Below, in pieces: positions 12,670 through 21,839 of a DNA stretch of 64,000 nucleotides. The first letter of the stretch is position 1, and every line of letters begins with the position of its first letter. The notes beneath the pieces were generated by a model. That model worked only from the letters and a program-made list of their open reading frames with translations, did not search any database and had not been told where the DNA came from. This stretch comes from UBA1546 sp049302185 (lineage in GTDB: Bacteria > Nitrospirota > Thermodesulfovibrionia > Thermodesulfovibrionales > UBA1546), in the NCBI GenBank assembly GCA_049302185.1, contig JBAQLV010000023.1, positions 1 through 64,000 on the forward strand, read 5' to 3'. The translations under genes and the position numbers were made by a program.

Positions 12670-13293
12670 TCATATCTCACCATTAAAAAAATTACTTGTC
12701 TTTTCGTGCCTTATAGTAGATGAAGATCCGTGCCCGGCAAAAACCTTTGTGTCCTGAGGCAGAGACATTAGCCTTACAAAAGACTTCTTAAGTTCATTCA
12801 TGTCTCCGCCATAAAAATCAGTTCTCCCGACAGAGCCTGCAAACAAAGTATCTCCTGTAAATATAACATTTGCGCCATAAAGGCATATCCCGCCCGGACT
12901 GTGTCCTGGTGTATGAAAAATCTCAAATTTCAAATTTCCAATCTCTAATTTATCTCCCTCCCTAACAAACATGTCGGGCTCAGGCAATGGTTCAAGTTCG
13001 TATCCCCAGAATGCAGCCTGATCTTTTGCGCCTCCATAAATCTCAAGTTCATCTTTATGAATCACTACCTTTGCGCCTGTTTCACCTTTTATGTCAGCAA
13101 CAGCCCCCACGTGGTCAAAATGAGCGTGGGTGCACACGATATATTTTACCTTGAGGTTATTTTCTTTTATGATTTCCATTATCCTGTCAGGCTCGTCTCC
13201 GGGATCTATAATCATCGCCTCCATTGTGTTCTCATCTGCGATGATAAAGCAGTTTACTTCAAGCGGCCCTACCACAAGGCTTTTTATGAGCAT
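12670..13293 (-). CDS. MBL-fold metallo-hydrolase (glyoxalase II-like)
   Basis: A 207-residue cytosolic hydrolase of the metallo-beta-lactamase fold. The metal-binding motif THAHFDHVG lies at about residue 55, the next His in HTPGHSPGG, the bridging Asp in FTGDTLFAGSVGRTD, and the final His in FAGHG. The length and the GRTDF motif fit the short glyoxalase II-like subfamily that hydrolyses thioesters; the substrate is unknown. A GGAGATG site precedes the ATG. It follows murJ by 10 nt and is probably co-transcribed. The codons for GNLKFEIFHT come from a small array of AATTTC-type repeats (about 12925-12955). Confidence 0.88.
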   Translation of the reverse strand: MLIKSLVVGPLEVNCFIIADENTMEAMIIDPGDEPDRIMEIIKENNLKVKYIVCTHAHFDHVGAVADIKGETGAKVVIHKDELEIYGGAKDQAAFWGYELEPLPEPDMFVREGDKLEIGNLKFEIFHTPGHSPGGICLYGANVIFTGDTLFAGSVGRTDFYGGDMNELKKSFVRLMSLPQDTKVFAGHGSSSTIRHEKTSNFFNGEI

Positions 13294-13303
13294 ATCATCT
13301 CCT

Positions 13304-14866
13304 CTATCGAATTTTCCTTCTAACTAACCCGACAATATATTCCATTTCTTCACTTTTAAGCAGATAACTTATAAACAAATAAAGCGCAGAGCACAGTATT
13401 ATAACACCCGACAGGTAACCTGCCTTTTCCATGCTCCTGCCGCTTTCTTTCCATAGTTCTCCGTGAAGTAAAAACCAGCCTGTGGCACCCATGGCAACAG
13501 AGGCAAGAGATATCTTTAAAAAAGATTTAATGATCCTTCTTGCTCCCAGCCTTTCCAGTTTTTTCCTCAGAAAATAAAACAGAAGAAAAAAGTTCACAGT
13601 TGACGCAAGGGCATTTGCAAGAGCAAGACCGCTGTGCTTTAACGGCCCCATTAGTATAAGGCTAAGGATAATATTTGTCATTACTGTGACCACAAGAATC
13701 TTTATCGGAGTTTTCGTGTCCTGCATGGAATAAAAACTTGCAGTCACAATCCTGACTCCGACTATCGCCCATATACCAAGGGAATAAAACAGAAGCGCAT
13801 CAGCAGTTCCGGCTGTTGCGGCATAATCAAACTTTCCTCTCTGAAAAAGAATATTGACAATTGGCTCTCTTAACGCAATCAGCCCTGCCATTGCCGGAAT
13901 CGTTATGAAAAAGAGCAGTCTCAGCGCAAACGAGAAATCATCCCTGAGTTTGTCATAATCTCCTTTTAGTGCATGTTCTGACAAAGTTGGCAATACAGCC
14001 ATCCCCATGGCAACCCCGAATATGCCGATAGGGAACTGGGTGAGGCGCATGGAATAATATAGATATGTGATGCTTCCCGCAGCAAGGTATGACGCAAGGA
14101 TTGTGCTTATAAAAATATTTATCTGTGCAACAGCCATCCCCATGGTTGCAGGAAGCATAAGAATAGACATCTTCTTAAGCCCGGGATGTCTAAAATCATA
14201 CTCGGGTTTGAGGCTATATCCGTTTTTTAAAAAAGACGGAATCTGAAAAGCAAACTGGACAAAACCTCCCAATGCAACCCCTATTGCAACTGCGATAATA
14301 GGCTGTTCCATTTTTGAAGCAAGTGATATAACTGTGACAATTATTGAAACATTAAGCATTGCCGGCGCCAAAGCCGGAATAAAAAATACACGCCTTGAAT
14401 TTAATGCGCCCATAATAAGCGCTGCAAGACTGATGAATAAAAGAAAGGGGAACATTACTCGCGTAAGAAGAACAGTCAAGGAAAATTTCTCCGGCATACT
14501 TAAAAAACCGGGAGCTATCGCTGTAACAATTGAGGGAGCAAATATAATTCCGATTAGACAGATTAAACCGACAAATATCATTATAAAAGTAAACGTAATC
14601 CTTACAAGTCTTTTTGCTTCATCTTTACCGTTCTTAGCCTGATACTCTGTCAGGACAGGTATGAACGCAGATGACATTGAGCCCTCTGCAAAAAGTTCCC
14701 TCAAAAGATTCGGAATCCTGAATGCAACAAAGAAGGTGTCTGAAAGTCCCGTTGCCCCGAAATAAATTGCAAGAATCATGTCTTTAACATAGCCGAGGAC
14801 ACGGCTGATAAATGTGGCCACGGACATAATGCCGGCAGCTTTGGTTATATTTCTTTTTTCGTCCAT
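13304..14866 (-). CDS. murJ: Lipid II flippase MurJ (MviN)
   Basis: A 520-residue inner-membrane protein of the MOP superfamily that moves lipid-linked peptidoglycan precursor to the periplasmic face. About 14 hydrophobic segments are visible. The N terminus contains the family pattern ISRVLGYVKDMILAIYFGAT and the downstream FRIPNLLRELFAEGSMSSAF, with the conserved Arg residues. Full length. It is upstream of the MBL hydrolase on the same strand. Confidence 0.95.
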   Translation of the reverse strand: MDEKRNITKAAGIMSVATFISRVLGYVKDMILAIYFGATGLSDTFFVAFRIPNLLRELFAEGSMSSAFIPVLTEYQAKNGKDEAKRLVRITFTFIMIFVGLICLIGIIFAPSIVTAIAPGFLSMPEKFSLTVLLTRVMFPFLLFISLAALIMGALNSRRVFFIPALAPAMLNVSIIVTVISLASKMEQPIIAVAIGVALGGFVQFAFQIPSFLKNGYSLKPEYDFRHPGLKKMSILMLPATMGMAVAQINIFISTILASYLAAGSITYLYYSMRLTQFPIGIFGVAMGMAVLPTLSEHALKGDYDKLRDDFSFALRLLFFITIPAMAGLIALREPIVNILFQRGKFDYAATAGTADALLFYSLGIWAIVGVRIVTASFYSMQDTKTPIKILVVTVMTNIILSLILMGPLKHSGLALANALASTVNFFLLFYFLRKKLERLGARRIIKSFLKISLASVAMGATGWFLLHGELWKESGRSMEKAGYLSGVIILCSALYLFISYLLKSEEMEYIVGLVRRKIR

Positions 14867-14877
14867 TCCGTTGTTTA

Positions 14878-14997
14878 TTATCCCCTGACCGCTTTAACCT
14901 CTCTGATGCTTTCGGATTCACCGATTAGTATTACAGCATCTCCTGTCTCAATAAGAATCGCCAGCAGTATAAGAGCTGTCATAAGTCTTTTTATCAT
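14878..14997 (-). CDS. Possible 39-residue hydrophobic peptide upstream of murJ
   Basis: A small frame with start MIKRLMTALILLAILIETGD and C-terminal half VILIGESESIREVKAVRG. It has a K-R start, one hydrophobic segment and an acidic/basic tail, like a short signal-anchored peptide. It ends 11 nt before murJ, on the same strand. The ribosome binding site is weak and I know no homolog, so it could be chance or the decayed end of a longer gene. Confidence 0.25.
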   Translation of the reverse strand: MIKRLMTALILLAILIETGDAVILIGESESIREVKAVRG

Positions 14998-15073
14998 CTC
15001 AGGATTATAGCAAAAAAATATCCCAAAAAAGCATATAAATTGACTTTATGCCATGATCGCTATAAGAGAGGCA

Positions 15074-15101
15074 TTGCAAAATACGGGCATGTTTCTATAA
15101 A
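15074..15101 (+). promoter_or_regulatory. Promoter placed directly on trpC (leaderless)
   Basis: TTGCAA (15074-15079), a 16-nt spacer and TATAAA (15096-15101). Only 8 nt separate the -10 box from the ATG at 15110, so transcription should start at or next to the start codon. Confidence 0.5.
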
Positions 15102-15109
15102 ATCCTTTC

Positions 15110-15898
15110 ATGGGAATTTTAGATGAGATAGTTTCAAAGAAGAAAGAAAGGCTGGGAATCGCAAAGTCCGGCGTGCCTTTGAAAGGCATTAAATCAAGGA
15201 TTGCCGATGCTGGAAAACCAAGGGATTTCACAAGCGCAATAAAGCGGAATCATATTGAAAAAATAAAGCTCATTGCCGAGATAAAAAAGGCATCGCCTTC
15301 AAAGGGTATTCTAAGAGAGGACTTTGACCCGATCCAAACAGCCTCTGTCTACGAAAGAAAACAGGCAGGCGCAATTTCAGTGCTCACAGAAGAGGATTTC
15401 TTTCAGGGCAGGCTTGAGTTCATTCCATTAATAAAAAACACAACCACAAAACCATTGCTCAGAAAAGATTTCATATTTGATGAATACCAGATTTATGAGT
15501 CAAGGGTGAATGAGGCTGACGCAATACTTTTAATCGCTGCGATACTCAGTAAAAATCAGGCAGAAGAATATCTCCATCTCGCGAGGGAACTTGGGTTGTC
15601 AGTGCTTTTTGAAGTCCATGATTTGAAAGAACTTGAGACTGCGCTTTCAGTAAATGCAGATATAATCGGCATTAATAACAGAGATCTCAAGACCTTAAAA
15701 ATTGACCTTAATATCACATACATAATCAAAAAAGAAATCCCATCTGATAAAATTGTCGTCAGCGAGAGCGGAATTAAGACTCGTGATGATATCGTGCGCC
15801 TTGAATCAGCCGGCATTGATGCAGTCCTCATCGGAACATCATTTATGGAAGCTAAGGATATAGGGAAGAAGATAGAGGAGTTGTTCACCGCTTCTTAG
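15110..15898 (+). CDS. trpC: Indole-3-glycerol phosphate synthase
   Basis: A 262-residue TIM-barrel enzyme of tryptophan synthesis that closes the indole ring of CdRP. Family motifs: LIAEIKKASPSKGILREDFD (first catalytic Lys and phosphate site), LLRKDFIFDEYQI (catalytic Lys), LFEVHD, GINNRDLKT and VSESGI. Full length. No other trp gene is adjacent, so the pathway is scattered in this genome. No Shine-Dalgarno precedes the ATG; the -10 box sits 8 nt upstream. Confidence 0.95.
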   Translation: MGILDEIVSKKKERLGIAKSGVPLKGIKSRIADAGKPRDFTSAIKRNHIEKIKLIAEIKKASPSKGILREDFDPIQTASVYERKQAGAISVLTEEDFFQGRLEFIPLIKNTTTKPLLRKDFIFDEYQIYESRVNEADAILLIAAILSKNQAEEYLHLARELGLSVLFEVHDLKELETALSVNADIIGINNRDLKTLKIDLNITYIIKKEIPSDKIVVSESGIKTRDDIVRLESAGIDAVLIGTSFMEAKDIGKKIEELFTAS

Positions 15899-15912
15899 AA
15901 TCAAAGTCTCCA

Positions 15913-16065
15913 TTACTTTAGCAAGTTTTTTCCAGTCGTATGCCTGCAAATTGACAGCCTGCGATAGGAATCAAGCAGCATTGACAGCCACGGGAATCTT
16001 GACTCTTCATCAGGAAAGCGCATACGTCTTAAAGGATTTTGCTGCTTTATTATAACCTCACTCAA
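15913..16065 (-). pseudogene. Fragment resembling the C-terminal end of a YkgJ-type cysteine-cluster protein
   Basis: A 50-codon frame directly downstream of lysS reads LSEVIIKQQNPLRRMRFPDE followed by ESRFPWLSMLLDSYRRL. The pattern (R)-F-P-x-E-E-x-R-F-P-W-L-x-x-L-L-D-x-Y resembles the end of YkgJ-family zinc/iron-chelating proteins from memory, but the cysteine cluster is absent. There is no good start or binding site. Either a decayed remnant or a short gene starting at TTG 16065. Confidence 0.3.
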
Positions 16066-16075
16066 GGCAGGCTCT

Positions 16076-17551
16076 TTACGCCTCTGGCTTTAACTGCGGA
16101 AAAAGAATTACATCCCTTATTGACTGTGAATTCGTAAGCAGCATTACGAGCCTGTCAATGCCTATGCCTTCTCCTGCCGCAGGGGGCATTCCATGCTCAA
16201 GCGCCTTTATGAAGTCCTCATCCATCCACATAGTCTCCTCATCTCCCTTTTCCTTTGCCTCTACCTGCCTCTGAAACCTTTCCCTCTGATCCATAGGGTC
16301 ATTGAGCTCTGAAAATGCATTGGCAATCTCCCTCGCTGCAACAAAGAGTTCAAACCTCTCCACAAGCTCCGGGCTGTCTTTTTTCCTCTTAGCTAGCGGT
16401 GAGAGCTCAACAGGATAATCAATTATGAATACCGGCTGTGTGAGATACGGCTCAACCTTTTCTTTGAAAATCTCATCAAGAACCTTTCCAAGCGAGGCGC
16501 CCTTGTCTATCTCAATCTTATTCGCTTTTGCCCATGCCGCCGCCTTGTCAATATCATTCAGAATATCTACTGGCACACCTTTCTGAGTCAGCGAATCAAG
16601 AAAAGGTATCTTGGGCCATGGAGGGGTAAAGTCTATCTCTTCATCTCCAAATGGAACCTTCAAAGTCCCCAGTGTCTTCTCTGTCACATAAGATATAAGC
16701 TCTTCTGTCAGAGACATGAGATAATTGTAGTCTTTGTATGCGATATAAAATTCAAGCATTGAAAACTCAGGGTTATGTTTTGTTGAGATACCTTCATTCC
16801 TGAAATTTTTGTTAAGTTCATAAACTTTTTCATATCCTCCAACAAGCAGTCTCTTGAGATAAAGCTCCGGAGCAATCCTGAGATATAGTTCTATATCAAG
16901 CGCATTGTGATGTGTTTTGAAAGGCCTTGCAGCAGCGCCTCCCGGTATCTGGTGCATCATAGGAGTCTCTACTTCAATAAAACCCTTTGTCTCAAGGAAA
17001 TCCCTCACAGCCTTTACGATTGAGCTTCTTTTCTTGAATGTTTCTTTAACTTCCGGATTGACAATCAGATCAACATACCTCTGCCTGTACCGCGTCTCTA
17101 TGTCTTTAAGACCGTGCCACTTCTCAGGCAAAGGCCGTAGTGATTTTGTGAGAAATTTGAAATCATCAACCTCTATTGTGAGTTCATTCGTCTTTGTCCT
17201 GAAAAGTTTCCCGATTATCCCGACGATGTCTCCGATATCCAGTTTTTTAACGACGCTGTATTTTTCATTCAGAATGTCCTTTCTGAAATAGACCTGAATC
17301 CTTGCAGTTGAATCCTGCACATGCGCAAATGCAGCCTTCCCGAAATCACGCATCATGATTATTCTTCCGGCTATTACGCACAGAACAGGAGATGCCTCCA
17401 GTTTCTCTTTGGTTGTAGAACTGTGCTTATTAATTAAGTCCTCAGCGTAGTCCTTTATATCAAAACTGCCGCCAAAAGGCTCTACGCCCAAAGCCTTGAG
17501 TTCATCAAGCTTCTTAATCCTCTGTTCTATTAACTCGTTAATTTCTTCCAT
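16076..17551 (-). CDS. lysS: Lysyl-tRNA synthetase, class II
   Basis: Charges tRNA-Lys. It has 491 residues, with an N-terminal OB-fold anticodon-binding domain (about 55-150; VIAGRIIMMRDFGKAAFAHV) and a class II catalytic core: motif 1 near IEVETPMMH, motif 2 around FRNEGISTKHNPEFSMLEFY, and motif 3 GEGIGIDRLVMLLT. Full length. ATG start; it converges with trpC. Confidence 0.97.
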   Translation of the reverse strand: MEEINELIEQRIKKLDELKALGVEPFGGSFDIKDYAEDLINKHSSTTKEKLEASPVLCVIAGRIIMMRDFGKAAFAHVQDSTARIQVYFRKDILNEKYSVVKKLDIGDIVGIIGKLFRTKTNELTIEVDDFKFLTKSLRPLPEKWHGLKDIETRYRQRYVDLIVNPEVKETFKKRSSIVKAVRDFLETKGFIEVETPMMHQIPGGAAARPFKTHHNALDIELYLRIAPELYLKRLLVGGYEKVYELNKNFRNEGISTKHNPEFSMLEFYIAYKDYNYLMSLTEELISYVTEKTLGTLKVPFGDEEIDFTPPWPKIPFLDSLTQKGVPVDILNDIDKAAAWAKANKIEIDKGASLGKVLDEIFKEKVEPYLTQPVFIIDYPVELSPLAKRKKDSPELVERFELFVAAREIANAFSELNDPMDQRERFQRQVEAKEKGDEETMWMDEDFIKALEHGMPPAAGEGIGIDRLVMLLTNSQSIRDVILFPQLKPEA

Positions 17552-17573
17552 TGCAGGCTCTGTATCCCTTTAG

Positions 17574-17663
17574 GTCATTCCCACGAAAGTGGGAATCCAG
17601 TTAAACAATGCTTCTGGATTCCTGCTGGAGTTTATCCCGTACTTGATACGGGGCAGGAATGAC
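17574..17663. repeat. GTCATTCCC palindromic element, copy 1
   Basis: An intergenic element bounded by GTCATTCCCACGAAAGTGGG and CGGGGCAGGAATGAC, with internal inverted arms AATCCAG / CTGGATTCC. The same architecture occurs at 60081-60225. Elements starting GTCATTCCCGC are widespread non-coding repeats in many proteobacterial and related genomes; mobilisation is unknown. Confidence 0.75.
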
Positions 17664-17738
17664 AAAAAATAAGTTGCATACCATCTTAAAGTAGATCAAC
17701 ATTCAGAGTGCAATTATAATGATTAGTTTTAAGGTTAG

Positions 17739-20384
17739 TCAAGGAGACAAAACCCTTATCCGCTTTCTTGCTTCATCGGCAAACAGCAGGAAAACTGCAA
17801 AAGGAATCAGCACAAGCCATGCGCTGAGAGATATGGGATATGTGCCGAATATCTTATTGCCCCACGGATGATAGACAATGAATAATTGCAGCAGAAGTTC
17901 CACAGCAATGCCTAAAAATATCAGCCTGTTTGTAAAGAATCCTATGCTGAATACGGATTCCCTCGAAGAGCGGCATGCAAAAACATTCCCGATCTGGGTG
18001 ACTATTATCGCTGTAAGACATGCTGTTGTCGCCTGCATGTAAAGGATGTTATTCGGCGAAAGCATCTCGCCCCATCTCCACCCTCCATTAAGCATCACAT
18101 AGAAAAATCCGAACATACATGCAGCAGCCTCAATCGGGCCGAGGAAGAGATATGCCCTGCTGATTAAAGAAAAATTCAGCAGTCTTTCCTGCAATTTTCT
18201 CGGCGGCTGTTTCATTATCCCCGGCATTGGTTTTTCTGCACCGAGCGCAAGCGCCGGGAGCATGTCTGTGCCGAGGTCAACAGCAAGTATCTGTATTATC
18301 GTAAGCGGAAGCGGAATCTTCAGAAGGATATATGCGAGATAAGGCACAGCCTCCGGGATATTGGATGCAAAGATATACGTTATGAACTTCTTGATATTCT
18401 CATATACTGTCCTTCCTTCTTCAACTGCATTGACAATAGTCGCAAAATTGTCATCAAGCAGAACCATATCAGATGCCTCTTTTGCAACGTCAGTGCCGGA
18501 GATTCCCATCGCTATTCCAATATCAGCCTTTTTAAGCGCCGGAGCATCATTAACGCCATCCCCTGTCACAGCTACAACCTCACCTTCTTCCTGTAATACT
18601 GATACAACCCTCATCTTGTGCTTGGGCGTCATCCGTGCAAATATAACCTCTTTCTCTGAAAGTTTCTCCCTCAATTCCTTATCGTTCATCCGGATAAACT
18701 CATTGCCTTCAATAACAACAGGATTTCCTTTAACAAGTCCAATCTCTTTTGCAATTGCAACCGCAGTCCTGCTTGCGTCTCCTGTTATCATTATTACCTT
18801 TATCCCTGCTTCGTGACATTTCCTGATTGCATCCGGCACCTCCGGCCTTGGAGGGTCTTCAAGCCCTACTAATCCGGCAAAGACCATATCACTTTCGAGT
18901 TCGGGGTTCTCTAACTTTTCACTTTTAACGTTTAACTTATAACTGTCATCAATCTCTTTGTATGCAAAGGCAAGCACCCTCAGACCCTTATCCATCATGG
19001 AATGATATTCATCGTTGATTCTTCTCCTTATCGTTTCATCCATCGGGGCCTTATCGCCGTTTATCATACTGTCAGTGCATAATGGAAGAAGACCTTCCAT
19101 CGCGCCCTTTGAAAAGGCAAACATCCTGCCTTCAACTATATTTAGAGTAGTCATCATCTTCCTCTCGGAGTCAAAAGGTATCTCTGCTATGCGTTCGCCT
19201 TTAAAATCTCCTATTGTCTCTCTTGCAGTCTTAAGCAATGCTGCTTCTGTCGGATCGCCTCTGTATTGTCCTTCAATAAGACGTGCGTTGTTGCAGAGAT
19301 AAGCTGTTTCCAGCAAGCTCTCCCGTGTCTTTTCTTCACCGTCTATAGTCCATACCTTTGTCGCAGTCATCTTATTCTGAGTGAGCGTGCCTGTCTTGTC
19401 TGTGCATATCACAGTTACAGAGCCGAGCGTTTCAACAGAAGTCAGGGTTCTGATTAATGCCTTTCTCTTCGCCATTCTCTGGCTTCCCATTGCAAGGGCA
19501 AGCGTTACAGTAGGAAGCATTCCTTCAGGGATAAGGGCCACTGTTATCCCGATGGCAAATATGAAGTTGTTCCAGAAACTCCTGCCGATTAAAAACCCAA
19601 GTAAAAAAAAGAACACTCCAACCACAGCAGCTATTACAGCAATGACTCTTGTAGCCTTAACAATCTCTTTTTGAAGAGGGCTGAGTCCTGCTTCTACAGC
19701 GCCTGTCAGATGCGCTATGCGCCCGAACTCTGTCTGCATTCCCGTTGCAAATGAGACCGCCCTTCCTGACCCGCTCACAACTGCCGTGCCTGCAAAGACA
19801 ATATTCGGACTCTCAATAAACTCTCCCTCATATGCCTCATGCCTTCTCAGTATCGGTTCTGACTCACCCGTGAGAGGAGCGTTGTTCACTCTCAACCCTG
19901 AAGTCTCTATGAGCCTTGCATCCGCAGGGACTTTATCGCCCTCTGAAAGCAGGATAACATCGCCGTGGACAACATCACGCGCATAGATTTCTTTTTCTTT
20001 CCCGTCTCTTAAAACCTTCACATAAAATGGAAGTAGTTTTTTTAATTCTTCAAGCGCCTTTTCAGCGCGGTATTCCTGAATAAAGGTGAACCCTGCATTA
20101 ATGAATATGACGGCTATTATTGCTATGCCGAGGGTGAGCATGCCCTCGCCCGGATGGAGGTATTCAGACAAAAATGACATGAAGGCCGCTATCCAGAGGA
20201 GTATCGCTAAAAAATGAGTGAACTGTTTAAAGAATCTGATATAGAGAGGTTTTTTCTTTGCCTCTTTTATCTCGTTAAAGCCGAATTCAGAGAGACGCCT
20301 TTTTGCCTCCTCTTCTGAAAGCCCATTCTCTGACGTAACAAGTGTGCGTAAGACTTCTTCTTTTGTGAGATTATGTATCTTCAT
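17739..20384 (-). CDS. P-type cation-transporting ATPase (P2 type)
   Basis: An 881-residue inner-membrane ion pump. The N-terminal cation-ATPase domain begins HNLTKEEVLRTLVTSENGLS. The actuator loop has LTGESEP, M4 has VALIPEGMLPTVTLALAMGS, the phosphorylation site is CTDKTGTLTQNKMTA, and the hinge has TGDGVNDAPALKKADIGIAMG. The VALIPEGMLPTVT segment sits between Ca2+-pump and Na+/K+-type signatures, so the ion (Ca2+, Na+ or K+) is uncertain. Oddity: KLNVKSEKLENPELES, in the nucleotide-binding domain, is encoded by a short-repeat array (AACTTTTCACTTTTAACG and TTTAACTTATAACT, about 18911-18945) inserted in frame. Confidence 0.92.
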   Translation of the reverse strand: MKIHNLTKEEVLRTLVTSENGLSEEEAKRRLSEFGFNEIKEAKKKPLYIRFFKQFTHFLAILLWIAAFMSFLSEYLHPGEGMLTLGIAIIAVIFINAGFTFIQEYRAEKALEELKKLLPFYVKVLRDGKEKEIYARDVVHGDVILLSEGDKVPADARLIETSGLRVNNAPLTGESEPILRRHEAYEGEFIESPNIVFAGTAVVSGSGRAVSFATGMQTEFGRIAHLTGAVEAGLSPLQKEIVKATRVIAVIAAVVGVFFFLLGFLIGRSFWNNFIFAIGITVALIPEGMLPTVTLALAMGSQRMAKRKALIRTLTSVETLGSVTVICTDKTGTLTQNKMTATKVWTIDGEEKTRESLLETAYLCNNARLIEGQYRGDPTEAALLKTARETIGDFKGERIAEIPFDSERKMMTTLNIVEGRMFAFSKGAMEGLLPLCTDSMINGDKAPMDETIRRRINDEYHSMMDKGLRVLAFAYKEIDDSYKLNVKSEKLENPELESDMVFAGLVGLEDPPRPEVPDAIRKCHEAGIKVIMITGDASRTAVAIAKEIGLVKGNPVVIEGNEFIRMNDKELREKLSEKEVIFARMTPKHKMRVVSVLQEEGEVVAVTGDGVNDAPALKKADIGIAMGISGTDVAKEASDMVLLDDNFATIVNAVEEGRTVYENIKKFITYIFASNIPEAVPYLAYILLKIPLPLTIIQILAVDLGTDMLPALALGAEKPMPGIMKQPPRKLQERLLNFSLISRAYLFLGPIEAAACMFGFFYVMLNGGWRWGEMLSPNNILYMQATTACLTAIIVTQIGNVFACRSSRESVFSIGFFTNRLIFLGIAVELLLQLFIVYHPWGNKIFGTYPISLSAWLVLIPFAVFLLFADEARKRIRVLSP

Positions 20385-20470
20385 TGGCAGACTGATAAAG
20401 ACATGGCATAATATTTTCGCTCATTATCCCGATTCTCATCGGGATAAAATCGGGACTCCTATGTATAATT

Positions 20471-21304
20471 TTAAACACGCGGCCTTAGAATTATAAGATT
20501 ACAGGGAGTATTTCTGAGCACTTCCTCAACAGGATTGCCTTTTAATATAGAACTCAGCATGCTCCTCTGGCTGGCGCCCATTATTATAAGGTCATGCCTT
20601 TTAGAGAATGCCTCTATCGTAATCATCCTGCCTATGCTTCCAGGAACAGACCTCCCCACATGGGCAATCCTGTATCTCTTCATATGCTCCATAAAATCGG
20701 AGATGCCCTTGGGGAGTTTTTCTTCCCATTCAATCGGCGTCAGATGAATTTCTCCATGAAAAAATTTTGATACTGTTTCCGGAGAGTGAAATATAAAAAC
20801 CTCTGAGCCGAATGCCTGCGCGATCTTTGCCGCAAAATACGCCCTTTCTTCAACATGATCTATTCTTGCTTTTAGCGGGACAAGAATCTCTTTTGGATGT
20901 ATCCTGCCTGTGTGCACCACCCTTACAATAGCCATTGAACAGGGAAGGCTGAGAGAAAGGCGTCTTGCAATAGTGCCTGCAAAAAACCTCCGTTCAATAT
21001 CTTCCTTCCTTGTTGAGGCAAAGACAATATCTATCCCCGCGCCCCTTACAAGTTCGCCTATCTTCCTTACAGGGTCGCCTGTCTCTGTTATAGCCTCTAT
21101 CTCTATGCCGATTTTTTCTGCCTCGAGAAATATCCGCTTCACCGCCTCCTCTGCCCTGTTAATAGTCGAAACTGTCATTTCTTTTTCAGCGACAAAACAG
21201 AGATAAAGCCTTGCGCCGCAGATTCTTGCAAGATTCATTGCATACCTTGCAGTAACCTCTGAGTTAAGGTGTTCATTCACTGTGGTAAGAATTCTTTTGT
21301 ACAT
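20471..21304 (-). CDS. Universal stress protein, tandem UspA domains
   Basis: A 277-residue cytosolic protein with two Usp folds (about 1-135 and 140-277). The second ends with IIMGASQRSMLSSILKGNPV followed by EEVLRNTPCNLIILRP, matching the ATP-binding G-x2-G-x9-G(S/T)-like loop in part; the first shows the weaker VFASTRKEDIERRFFAGTIA. Family members bind ATP or modulate stress responses. It lies downstream of the TusA gene and upstream of the P-type ATPase on the same strand; co-transcription is possible. Confidence 0.85.
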   Translation of the reverse strand: MYKRILTTVNEHLNSEVTARYAMNLARICGARLYLCFVAEKEMTVSTINRAEEAVKRIFLEAEKIGIEIEAITETGDPVRKIGELVRGAGIDIVFASTRKEDIERRFFAGTIARRLSLSLPCSMAIVRVVHTGRIHPKEILVPLKARIDHVEERAYFAAKIAQAFGSEVFIFHSPETVSKFFHGEIHLTPIEWEEKLPKGISDFMEHMKRYRIAHVGRSVPGSIGRMITIEAFSKRHDLIIMGASQRSMLSSILKGNPVEEVLRNTPCNLIILRPRV

Positions 21305-21346
21305 ACAAAGATTATACTGCTGTTGGATTAGACTTCCAATAAAATC

Positions 21347-21598
21347 CTAACCCTTCTGGATATAAATATCCCAGGAGCCTTTTGCATCGTCTTTTACCGA
21401 CTCAAACTTATAGCCATGCCTTTCGCACCATTTTGGAAGGGAATCTTCCGCTGACGCAGACGCGTCACAGAGTATCTTTAATATCTGCCCGCTGGACATC
21501 TTCTCCACTGACTTCTTTGCCAGCACTAACGGATAAGGACATGCCCTGCCCATTACGTCAAGAACCTGATCCGGTGTCTTGCTGCTTAATTCTCCCAT
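21347..21598 (-). CDS. TusA/SirA-family sulfur carrier protein
   Basis: An 83-residue protein with the TusA signature: DVMGRACPYPLVLAKKSVEK, where the Cys of CPYP is the persulfide-bearing residue. TusA proteins pass sulfane sulfur between desulfurases or DsrE-type proteins and targets such as tRNA thiolation or dissimilatory sulfur enzymes. It has a strong AGGAGG site. It sits downstream of two DsrE-superfamily genes, which supports a sulfur-relay role. Confidence 0.88.
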   Translation of the reverse strand: MGELSSKTPDQVLDVMGRACPYPLVLAKKSVEKMSSGQILKILCDASASAEDSLPKWCERHGYKFESVKDDAKGSWDIYIQKG

Positions 21599-21616
21599 TT
21601 TAAACCTCCTTTTTTA

Positions 21617-21838
21617 TTAAAAGAATAATACGTGTTTTGCGTCTTCCATTGCCTTCTGACCTTTCTGAAGTCCAAGCACACCTTCGCCGACAAAACACAA
21701 CGTCGGCGTTACTGTATCGCCATCCTCAAGCAGTATTTCAACAGTCTGATAAGATATTGCATGGGTTATCGCAAGCCTTGATGTTTCACCTTTATATTGA
21801 GGTTTTTGCACCACAAAGGCAAGTTTTACATCACCCAT
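21617..21838 (-). CDS. DsrE/DsrF (TusC-like) small protein
   Basis: A 73-residue protein starting MGDVKLAFVVQKPQYKGETS and ending with PTLCFVGEGVLGLQKGQKAM. The order beta strand, threonine/serine-rich loop, ALTHA-like helix, then FVG-G-V resembles the DsrE/TusC fold. The start at 21838 is chosen because GGAGGTGA lies just upstream, inside the end of the preceding gene. An in-frame GTG at 21847 overlaps that site. It has no conserved Cys at the usual TusC position that I can be sure of; its role in sulfur transfer is inferred from the neighbours. Confidence 0.6.
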   Translation of the reverse strand: MGDVKLAFVVQKPQYKGETSRLAITHAISYQTVEILLEDGDTVTPTLCFVGEGVLGLQKGQKAMEDAKHVLFF

Positions 21839-21839
21839 C

